Origin: Endozoicomonas sp. OPT23
GTDB lineage: Bacteria > Pseudomonadota > Gammaproteobacteria > Pseudomonadales > Endozoicomonadaceae
Assembly (NCBI RefSeq): GCF_009653635.1
Contig: NZ_PPFD01000003.1
Coordinates: forward strand, 700,955 to 764,954
Length of the DNA stretch: 64,000 nucleotides
Reading direction: 5' to 3'
A model generated the notes under the pieces. That model ran no database searches. It was given only the letters and a program-made list of their open reading frames with translations, and had not been told where the DNA came from. Shown in pieces: positions 45,522-53,202 of the stretch. Every line of letters begins with the position of its first letter. The first letter of the stretch is position 1. The translations under genes and the position numbers were made by a program.

Positions 45522-46649
45522 ATGATAGATGCACCATCCGTTGCCGAGCAGTCTGAAGCGTTCAGTCCGGTAAATACCCAGACCTGGGCCAATGGTCGTC
45601 ATAGCGTTCACTGTGTGAAGGTGATTCAGGAAACCTGGGATGTGAAAACTTTCTGCTTCATGGCCGAGCAGCCTGTCATGTTCTTTTTCAAACCTGGGCA
45701 GTTTGTCACTCTAGAGCTGGAAATTGATGGCAAGCAGATAATGCGTTCCTACACCATTTCCAGCTCGCCGTCGGTTCCCTACAGTTTTTCGATCACTGTG
45801 AAACGTGACCTTGGTGGTCTGGTTTCCAATTGGTTGCACGACAATCTGGAAGAAGGTTTCCAGCTGGCTGTTCATGGCCCTGTGGGTAACTTCAACTGTA
45901 TCGATTTTCCAGCCAAAAAGGTTCTTCTGCTCTCTGGAGGGGTAGGCATAACACCGGTTATGTCGATGGCTCGCTGGTTCTTTGATACTAATGCCGATGT
46001 CGATATGACATTTGTGCACAGTGCACGAACACCAAGAGATATTGTATTCCACCGTGAGCTGGAACATATGGATTCCCGCATCACCAACTTCTCCTACTCA
46101 CTGATCTGTGAAAAAGTCGAGCTGGGGCAGCATTGGGCAGGGTATCGGGGTTATCTTGACCCTTCCAAGCTGGCAATGATTGCTCCGGACTTTATGGATC
46201 GGGAAATCTTCTGCTGTGGTCCTGTGCCTTATATGCAGGCAGTTAAAAGATTACTGGATGAAGCTCGCTTCGATATGTCCCGATATCACGAAGAGTTCTT
46301 TGGCGAAATGCCGGTGGATGTTCGTGAAGAGGCCATCGAACAGGCAGATATTGCCCAGGAGCAGGCTGACGCCATTGAGGATGCCGATCTACACACCATC
46401 AGCTTCAGCCGTTCAGGTAAGGAAGTTGAGATAATGCCAGGCGAAACGCTCTACACTGCTGCAACCAAAGCAGATCTGTATATTCCCAAGGCTTGTGGTA
46501 TGGGTATTTGCGGAACCTGTAAGGTACAGGTTCAAAAGGGCAGTGCCACCATGGAGCATAATGGCGGTATTACTGAACAGGATATAGAAGACGGTTTTGT
46601 TTTGTCCTGCTGCAGTGTTCCAAAAGAAAATATGGTTGTGGATTTTTAA
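45522..46649 (+). CDS. gbcB: Glycine betaine monooxygenase reductase component
   Basis: GbcB passes electrons from NAD(P)H to GbcA. The 375-residue product has a ferredoxin-reductase FAD domain (RSYTISSSPS near residue 75), an NAD domain (LLLSGGVGITPVMSMARWF, about 129-147) and a C-terminal plant-type [2Fe-2S] domain with ligands in CGMGICGTCKVQV and a final Cys in VLSCCSVP. The order FAD-NAD-[2Fe-2S] is that of Pseudomonas GbcB. It is divergent from gbcA. Confidence 0.94.
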   Translation: MIDAPSVAEQSEAFSPVNTQTWANGRHSVHCVKVIQETWDVKTFCFMAEQPVMFFFKPGQFVTLELEIDGKQIMRSYTISSSPSVPYSFSITVKRDLGGLVSNWLHDNLEEGFQLAVHGPVGNFNCIDFPAKKVLLLSGGVGITPVMSMARWFFDTNADVDMTFVHSARTPRDIVFHRELEHMDSRITNFSYSLICEKVELGQHWAGYRGYLDPSKLAMIAPDFMDREIFCCGPVPYMQAVKRLLDEARFDMSRYHEEFFGEMPVDVREEAIEQADIAQEQADAIEDADLHTISFSRSGKEVEIMPGETLYTAATKADLYIPKACGMGICGTCKVQVQKGSATMEHNGGITEQDIEDGFVLSCCSVPKENMVVDF

Positions 46650-46667
46650 GCGGCAATCAATGCGGAG

Positions 46668-46692
46668 ATGGGTTGTTGATCTGACAGCCCAT
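46668..46692 (+). terminator. Hairpin between gbcB and the large orphan gene
   Basis: ATGGGTTGT (46668-46676) pairs, with one G-U, with ACAGCCCAT (46684-46692). It separates two convergent genes. Confidence 0.5.
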
Positions 46693-46706
46693 TGTTGAAT
46701 AATACG

Positions 46707-49700
46707 CTAAACAATACGCAGATGCTTAAACGACGGAGTATAACGACGGCGGGCTTCCTGTAAATAAGCCTGATGTTCCAGATCCAGAAACTGCTGAAAC
46801 ATAGGCATCATATCCCTGTCGTAATCCAGCTGATCTTTTTTCTTATCTATTCCCAGAGCAGCATATAAAGCTGGACTGTCTCCGCTCTTTACCCTGCTTC
46901 GAAGAGCAACAAACTGGTCAACTGAGAGTTTCTTCCGGGCGGCAGGCCAATCTCTTATTATTTTTAAATATGCTTTTCTCATATCACCCTCTGAAACAGT
47001 CTTCTTTTTAATAAGTCTGTCCAGACGGTCACAAACAGAGAAAAGCGACAGTTTCTGTATAAATTTCTTCTTGAAATCCATCAGTTGTTGATAGCTCATA
47101 GTACCGCTGAAAGAGGGAAAGTTAGCCTCAATACTCTTAAAGGTTTCGTTCATTTCCTCATAGGCGTTCTTATGGCTACGCCCCATATACACCAACATTT
47201 CATGGAAGTATTTTCTATTCTGTTCTGCCCAGGCTTTCCAATAACATGAATCGCCACCCACTTTCCGACCGCTCTTCCAACCATTGTATTTCGTGTAAAC
47301 GTACGTCAGGGTGTTGTTACCAGCGCGTTCATACCAGTTATTTACGCCACTGACCTTTGCCCCAAAGCCAAGATTAAGTTGACCCACTGGCCCTGTTGGA
47401 ATACCTATATTGGGTGTTTTTACACCCAAACTATTGCTGCCTGAAACCCTTACATACTGCAGGTGCCAGTCTTTCTCCTGATCCTCGGCTCTATATAGCT
47501 TTCGATCTCTGTGAATAAAGTTAAGCTCCAGTTTCACATCCGCCTCAGCGGTCATATCAAAATCACCGGTTTCGAGTCCTGAGAGAAACAGCTCAAGTCG
47601 AGGATTAGGGGTTTGTGAGCCATCAAGATTCTTCTGTTTAAGTGCTTCTCCTACTAAATGAATCGCTTTACCAAGATGCCCACCAGCACCAACGGTAAAA
47701 CTTAAATTCATATACTCACCGTCGTTATCCGGGTTGGTGTTTTTTTCTGTTCTTATGTAGGTAAAGTTGGCTGCGCCTTTAATTGATGTGTGTGGCACTT
47801 TAATGGCAATTTCACCATCAATAGATTTCGCACTACTGGTTGCCTCCGCAGGAAGTCTCAAGTGCTTTCGAACATCATTTTCATCGCTGAGATGAACCTG
47901 CGGGTTAGTCAGTGTCGGCTCAATGAACTGTTCAAGAGGCTGGAAAAACAGGGCATCATCCACTGCCGGATTTTCGTCCTTAGTGAATGTCATCATATAA
48001 GTCATCCAGAGCCGGAAGTATGTAAAGGTGTGAATTTCAATAAACTCACCCCGGCTTTTTGCGTTCACTACTTCTCTGAAGCTTTTTTCAACAGTAGCCA
48101 GCCTTGCCTTGCGGTGATGTTCGACACCAATATGCCCATCCATTGCATTAAGCGTGTGGTAGTAGAGATCTCTCTCTGCATATTGGTCCAGTATTGCCTG
48201 TTTGCATTTCTCCCTTATCTCTAGCCTGGCTGATTTTGACACATTTTTTTCGTGTAATTGTCGTTGCTGAGCCTTAATCCAGCCAATACCTTCATCACCG
48301 GAAACCCTTTTTTGGAAACGTCCTGCACTGTCCTGTTTGTGTTGTGCACCGTCTGATGCTTCCGCGAGCAGATCTTCTTTTTCCTGCTGCGTTAAATTCG
48401 ACAGCATTACTTTGCTTTCGAAACCTTCCATGCCATTTTTTTCGCACCATTTTTTACGGATTGCCCATTCACATTCTTCTTTACTGGCTGGCACCCAGAG
48501 TGAGATACGTGACCGCTTACTGGTATAAAACTTGTCAGGGTTGTTCTTGAGAGCATCCAGTAAATCAGTTCGTGTCGTGAATTTTGTCACTGTATTAGTC
48601 GCTTTCAAGGACGCATCAAGCATGCCTTCCAAAGCTGTAACTTCACCTTTCAGAGAACCCTCTGCTCGTCTGAACTCGGCATAGTTTGGCTTTTTCTCTG
48701 CTTCAACTTTCACTCTTTGAGAAGTCAGCAGTATGCCGTTTTCCTGAAGCCTTTTAGTTAACAGGTCAGCATCAGCTACAACTTTTTGTTTCAGTGCTTG
48801 CTGTCTTCTAACCTGAACAACTCCCTTTGCATTGCCTGCCAGCTTTTCAACCCTGGTAAGTAATAGAGGCGCTATATCGTTAGCATGAAAGCTGACAAAG
48901 TCATCCAGGTTTCTGAAAACTTTACCCTTTGAGACTTTTATACCTAACTCTGCCGAGCCAGTAATAATTTTTTCATCACCTCCCGTGACTTTGCAGGTGC
49001 TGTTGATCACCTTGAATTCTCGAACACGAGTATCATCATTGCCGGTTACCTTGAAGGTGAAATCCATACCAAGGTCAAGTGACACACCTTTAATTCCGTA
49101 AGCTGCCAGACTGGCTCCAAGATTCACTGAAACCATAATACTTCGGGCAGCACCGCCTTTTTCAAGATCCCGCAACTGCCTTCTTAATTCTGCTTCAAAT
49201 TCTGCACGGGTATGGCTGAGCACCTGATCGCTTAAGTGGTCAGCGAGTAATTCAAGTGTCTCCGAGAGGTGAGGGTCATCATTAAGTTCTGCAAGATCTC
49301 GCAAACTACTACATAACTGAGAGAGCGCAACCATACTGCTTGTTCGTTTCCATGTTTCGGCACGCTCCTTCATAAGGAACAAAACTTCTGACATACGAGC
49401 ATTGTGCTCAGCAGTCTTAACCGCATCCTGCTGAACCGATTCAACCAATACTTTCAGCTTCGACGCAGAAGAAAAATCGTTCACTGTCGCACGGGACTGA
49501 TAAGCATAATCAGATAGCATTTTTGCACGAAACTTTTCCAGGTCTGCAGCTTCACCTTCCAGTCGCATGCCTTTCTCTGCCGCACTTTTTCGAAGATGTG
49601 GATAAGATCTGCCAGATTCATGCTTTTTCTCGGTTGCATCGACATGCGCTAACGACTTTAAGCCCAGTTGACCGAGTTCTGACAGCTGAATTTCTCTCTT

Positions 49701-50534
49701 TAAGCTATTGGATTCAGTAGCGCCACCAAGCAACTCCAGAATGTCGCAGGTCGTTTCCGGTTGAGTTATATCGACAGAAGAGCTGTAAGGCATGGCTGCT
49801 TCAGCAGACTGATAAGACTTGCCACGCTCCTTCTGTAAAATGGCATCCAGATGAGAAACCTGAGAGAGGAGGGCAGCGGCTTCAGTATCCGTAAGCTTCT
49901 GCCTTTGTAACAACTTGTCGATCAAGGGAGCAGCCTGTTTAGAGTTCATGAGCCTGACCATAGCTTCCTGATTTTTGACAAGCTCGTTCATTCTGATGAT
50001 CAACGGATCATTTTTTAGAAACCTCAGACGTCTTTGAGCTAGCTCCTCACCCTGATCCCAGCATACCTCGTAGAACTCTCTTTCCTGATCGGGAGACAGT
50101 GGTGGGGCCACCGAGTTTATAGAATCAGTACTGTCTGATGAGCTGTAGCCTGAATCATCTTCTATTGTCTGGTTTAAGGCTTCCCGAACTATATAGCTCT
50201 TGAGATCTCGTTTGGTTCGACCACCTTCAGGACCGGTATAGATGTATTCAGCCAGACTGATGACTGCAGCCTTTTGTTCCAGAGAAAGAGGCTGAGCCTT
50301 TCTCTCCTTGTATAAGCCTAATGTTTGCAGAGTATTTGCTGTTCTTTGATTAAACCGTTTGGCTACCTGGCCAATGAGGGTATCCAGATCATTGCTATAC
50401 AAAGAAACAATGTGCGGAGATATGGAAATAGAACGCAGGTTGGAAGTTTTTCCATGGGGAACAGGCGGAGATGTATGACTCTGTGTAGATGTCGGTGGGG
50501 TTCCTACGGAACCACGCACAGGAGGCCAGGACAT
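46707..50534 (-). CDS. Large protein of unknown family, possibly secreted effector
   Basis: I do not recognise this 1275-residue protein. It has no signal peptide. The first 35 residues are Ser/Thr/Pro-rich (GTPPTSTQSHTSPPVP), like the disordered export regions of type III effectors. An acidic-serine tract lies at about 124-140 (DDSGYSSSDSTDS). Long charged helices follow, then a beta-rich part at about 455-540 (alternating strands such as SIMVSVNLGASL and SLDLGMDFTFKV), more helices, and a second beta-rich part at about 905-1085. The C-terminus is helical and basic. Two separated strand-rich blocks suggest a membrane-interacting or pore-like design, but this is inference. The ATG at 50534 follows GGAAGAG; a GTG at 50567 is possible. 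It is divergent from a secreted protein gene. Confidence 0.75.
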   Translation of the reverse strand: MSWPPVRGSVGTPPTSTQSHTSPPVPHGKTSNLRSISISPHIVSLYSNDLDTLIGQVAKRFNQRTANTLQTLGLYKERKAQPLSLEQKAAVISLAEYIYTGPEGGRTKRDLKSYIVREALNQTIEDDSGYSSSDSTDSINSVAPPLSPDQEREFYEVCWDQGEELAQRRLRFLKNDPLIIRMNELVKNQEAMVRLMNSKQAAPLIDKLLQRQKLTDTEAAALLSQVSHLDAILQKERGKSYQSAEAAMPYSSSVDITQPETTCDILELLGGATESNSLKREIQLSELGQLGLKSLAHVDATEKKHESGRSYPHLRKSAAEKGMRLEGEAADLEKFRAKMLSDYAYQSRATVNDFSSASKLKVLVESVQQDAVKTAEHNARMSEVLFLMKERAETWKRTSSMVALSQLCSSLRDLAELNDDPHLSETLELLADHLSDQVLSHTRAEFEAELRRQLRDLEKGGAARSIMVSVNLGASLAAYGIKGVSLDLGMDFTFKVTGNDDTRVREFKVINSTCKVTGGDEKIITGSAELGIKVSKGKVFRNLDDFVSFHANDIAPLLLTRVEKLAGNAKGVVQVRRQQALKQKVVADADLLTKRLQENGILLTSQRVKVEAEKKPNYAEFRRAEGSLKGEVTALEGMLDASLKATNTVTKFTTRTDLLDALKNNPDKFYTSKRSRISLWVPASKEECEWAIRKKWCEKNGMEGFESKVMLSNLTQQEKEDLLAEASDGAQHKQDSAGRFQKRVSGDEGIGWIKAQQRQLHEKNVSKSARLEIREKCKQAILDQYAERDLYYHTLNAMDGHIGVEHHRKARLATVEKSFREVVNAKSRGEFIEIHTFTYFRLWMTYMMTFTKDENPAVDDALFFQPLEQFIEPTLTNPQVHLSDENDVRKHLRLPAEATSSAKSIDGEIAIKVPHTSIKGAANFTYIRTEKNTNPDNDGEYMNLSFTVGAGGHLGKAIHLVGEALKQKNLDGSQTPNPRLELFLSGLETGDFDMTAEADVKLELNFIHRDRKLYRAEDQEKDWHLQYVRVSGSNSLGVKTPNIGIPTGPVGQLNLGFGAKVSGVNNWYERAGNNTLTYVYTKYNGWKSGRKVGGDSCYWKAWAEQNRKYFHEMLVYMGRSHKNAYEEMNETFKSIEANFPSFSGTMSYQQLMDFKKKFIQKLSLFSVCDRLDRLIKKKTVSEGDMRKAYLKIIRDWPAARKKLSVDQFVALRSRVKSGDSPALYAALGIDKKKDQLDYDRDMMPMFQQFLDLEHQAYLQEARRRYTPSFKHLRIV

Positions 50535-50681
50535 AAAATCTCTTCCATTGAGATGCGGTGTACACACCTGTTAAATATTACTTTTTAAATATAGGTGAGC
50601 CGTATCCTGCCAATTAAGGTGCCCATAGTGTCAATTTTTTGAACTATTCTGAATGCCTCAAATATCAAGTGGAGAATAAGT

Positions 50682-51758
50682 ATGAAAACGTCGGCGGTTC
50701 TTCTGGTAGCAGCCAGTCTCTCTGTCGAGGTTCACTCACACTCTTTTGAGGTATTTGATTCTGCACTCCTATCAAACTGGAATATAGAATTGCCGGCAGG
50801 AAGCATTCCTGATTTTCACGAAGGCTCCGCAGCAATGGTCTGCACAGACGTTGACTGCCAGCTCTCTATGCATAGAACCAGCCGCCCATTTATTAAAATT
50901 TTAAGATCCGCTACTGGTATGGATAGTGGCCATTCAATTCTTATTCATCGCCCAGAAATTCATCTTGCTGCCAGCCAGCAAACTCACTCTCTTATCAAAG
51001 GGACTGCTTTTCCAAATAGTATTAGATACGATTCATATAAGCCTCTAACTCTATCGCCAGTTCTCGTGATCAGTAGTTCTTCCGAGACATGGGTGTTATT
51101 AAACAGTCCTGTTTATCACTGGCTGGTTATTGATTCAGCGCTCCATGAATCAGAGATATCCTGCCTTGAATATGCATACACTCTGGAATCAAACGACATT
51201 TTGCAGGTAGCATTTCCTCCTGAGAAATCACATAACGACTTATCTGAAGTTTCTCATATTCAGCTAACCTCCAGTTCCAGCGGAAAAATCAGCCTTTCCG
51301 TACCCGGTCAGGAACCACCATCAGACAGTGGTAATGGTAAAAAAGAGAAAGAGAACTGGTTTGATTCCAGTTCAGACGAAAGTGACACCGAAGCTTCCTC
51401 TATTGCCGGAAAAAGTAAACAATCGCAAGGTATGGGAGCAGGAGCAGGGGGAGACAAACCGCCCAGGAAAGAGTTTACCTATAAACGACCGCTTCCAGCT
51501 GATGCTGCTCCACATATAACTCTGGAAGAGATGACACCTAGCCAACTAGTGACTGAATTAAAAAAATCAGTACATGACCAAAGCAGGATAGAACAGGTTA
51601 TTCGTGCGCTTATAACAAAATGTCAGAAAATCCGTGCACAGCCAAAACACGGAAGGGACGGCAATAAAGCGTTAAGGGAAGTGCGAGGGTTCATAATCGG
51701 AAAAAGATTATTTATCGACGGTAAGTTATGGACTGCTTTCACCAATATGATTCTTTAA
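50682..51758 (+). CDS. Secreted protein of unknown function with acidic-serine tract
   Basis: The 358-residue product starts with a Sec signal peptide (MKTSAVLLVAASLSVEVHS) and continues with a beta-rich region of about 190 residues containing a few cysteines (VCTDVDCQLS). A low-complexity acidic-serine linker follows (DSSSDESDTEASS, about 228-240), then a Gly-rich stretch and a basic C-terminal helical domain of about 75 residues. AGTGGAGAA precedes the ATG. I do not recognise the family. It is divergent from the 1275-residue gene, 147 bp apart, and the two share the acidic-serine style, so they may belong together. Confidence 0.7.
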   Translation: MKTSAVLLVAASLSVEVHSHSFEVFDSALLSNWNIELPAGSIPDFHEGSAAMVCTDVDCQLSMHRTSRPFIKILRSATGMDSGHSILIHRPEIHLAASQQTHSLIKGTAFPNSIRYDSYKPLTLSPVLVISSSSETWVLLNSPVYHWLVIDSALHESEISCLEYAYTLESNDILQVAFPPEKSHNDLSEVSHIQLTSSSSGKISLSVPGQEPPSDSGNGKKEKENWFDSSSDESDTEASSIAGKSKQSQGMGAGAGGDKPPRKEFTYKRPLPADAAPHITLEEMTPSQLVTELKKSVHDQSRIEQVIRALITKCQKIRAQPKHGRDGNKALREVRGFIIGKRLFIDGKLWTAFTNMIL

Positions 51759-51763
51759 GCTGA

Positions 51764-51910
51764 AATAACTCTCTATCCCATAATAAATTCGCCACAGCAA
51801 TTCTCTATCTGGCCGAGCAGAATATTGGTATCTGGGCTTATGGCGCAGATGTTGAGAATGTTAAGGAACGCCGACTGGTCGACAACATTTGGCCTGAACG
51901 ACAGCAATAA
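51764..51910 (+). pseudogene. Short coding remnant without start codon
   Basis: A 48-codon open frame ends in TAA at 51910 and reads FATAILYLAEQNIGIWAYG, then VKERRLVDNIWPERQQ. It looks like protein sequence, but no ATG, GTG or TTG opens it and a stop lies just upstream. I take it as the tail of a lost gene; the family is unknown to me. Confidence 0.3.
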
Positions 51911-51935
51911 GCTGAAAACCACAACTTCAAGATGG

Positions 51936-53135
51936 TCAGCCTTCCTTGCCAATATTACTACTCACCTTCGCCAACCTGCCTTTTCCTGAGAGACTTATCT
52001 GCCCACCTAACGCACTGACAAAACAGGACTGCCCCTGAATAAGTTTCATGGTTGAGCCAGCTTGATCAGAAACCTCGGCTTCACCTTCAAGACAAAGAAT
52101 AATGGTGGCCGTATATACTCGGTGACTGACTTTTATTTCCTTCAGCGTTAACACTGAAAGACAGAAATCGCTGACAGGCGCTTCCAACACCTGCCTCTCA
52201 GATTTGGTAACTCCTGATAAAACAAAGCTTTCTGAAGACCCTGAAGTTGACCAGTTAACTACTTCCAGAAGTTCTTCCACATTTTGATGCTTTTCTGTTA
52301 ACCCACCCCGAATTACATTGTCCGAGCAGGCCATGACCTCCAGCCCGGTACCTTCCAGATAAGTATGAAGCGTTCCCGGAGCCATAAATATAGCTTCACC
52401 CGGCTGCAATTGAATAAGGTTCAAAAACAAAGGGCTAAGGACGCCTATGTCTTGGGGAAAGAATGTATTCAGCCTTTTGATTTCCTGCTCGATTACTACA
52501 TCTGTAAAACTGCATAAAAGACACTGGCTGATTAACTGCTGTTGCTGAGACTGAGGCATGCTCATCAGTACAGAGTAGAACTCTTTCAACTTTTCCTGCG
52601 GAGCTGCTGAATTCAATGCCTGTAGCAAACGATCAGCCAGTTCAGAGTTTATTTGCTTAAGATTGTCTTCTATCTCTTCAACAGGCCTGAAGCCACAAAG
52701 CGCTCGAAAGGGTGTAAGTGCATAGAGCAGCTCAGGCTTGTGATTATCATCGGGATAGCTTCTGTTAAATGCAGTCAGCTCAATACCGTCTTTCTGCTCT
52801 CTCAAAAAGCCCACAGCTGCCTGCCTTCGATTCGGATGAACCTGAAGGGAGAGAGGTTTTTCCGCAGAGAGAACCTTGAAGAGAAAAGGCAGGTGGTCAC
52901 CAAAAGCGGCTCTTGAATCCTCTCCAAGATGCTTGGGATGCTCTGCCAGAAACTGGTCCAGCAGTACAACTCCTTCAGGCAATTCAATCAGGGACGGGGC
53001 CCGGTGATGGTCACCAAGCCAAAGCTCTGCGATTTTTTTATTGTCGGGGTTTTTAATGCCCAGCAGATCACTGATGCCATGAACACTTCCCCATTCATAG
53101 TTCTGCTCTTGGAACTGAAGTCTATAAATTGCCAT
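51936..53135 (-). CDS. manA: Mannose-6-phosphate isomerase, class I
   Basis: ManA interconverts mannose-6-phosphate and fructose-6-phosphate. The 399-residue product has the class I zinc cupin features: YEWGSVHGISDLLG at the N-terminus, AELWLGDHHRAPS, the metal-binding LSLQVHPNRRQA and DNHKPELLYALTPFRALCGFRP, and later EAIFMAPGTLHTYLEGTGLEVMACSDNVIRGG with its catalytic Arg. It lies 67 bp after the RND gene on the same strand, but its function is unrelated, so operon membership is uncertain. Confidence 0.95.
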   Translation of the reverse strand: MAIYRLQFQEQNYEWGSVHGISDLLGIKNPDNKKIAELWLGDHHRAPSLIELPEGVVLLDQFLAEHPKHLGEDSRAAFGDHLPFLFKVLSAEKPLSLQVHPNRRQAAVGFLREQKDGIELTAFNRSYPDDNHKPELLYALTPFRALCGFRPVEEIEDNLKQINSELADRLLQALNSAAPQEKLKEFYSVLMSMPQSQQQQLISQCLLCSFTDVVIEQEIKRLNTFFPQDIGVLSPLFLNLIQLQPGEAIFMAPGTLHTYLEGTGLEVMACSDNVIRGGLTEKHQNVEELLEVVNWSTSGSSESFVLSGVTKSERQVLEAPVSDFCLSVLTLKEIKVSHRVYTATIILCLEGEAEVSDQAGSTMKLIQGQSCFVSALGGQISLSGKGRLAKVSSNIGKEG

Positions 53136-53202
53136 ACAGCTTTTAATGGTTGTTTCTATAAACGCTTCAATATAGTTAATGAGTTAAGTTATTGCCCGCC
53201 AG

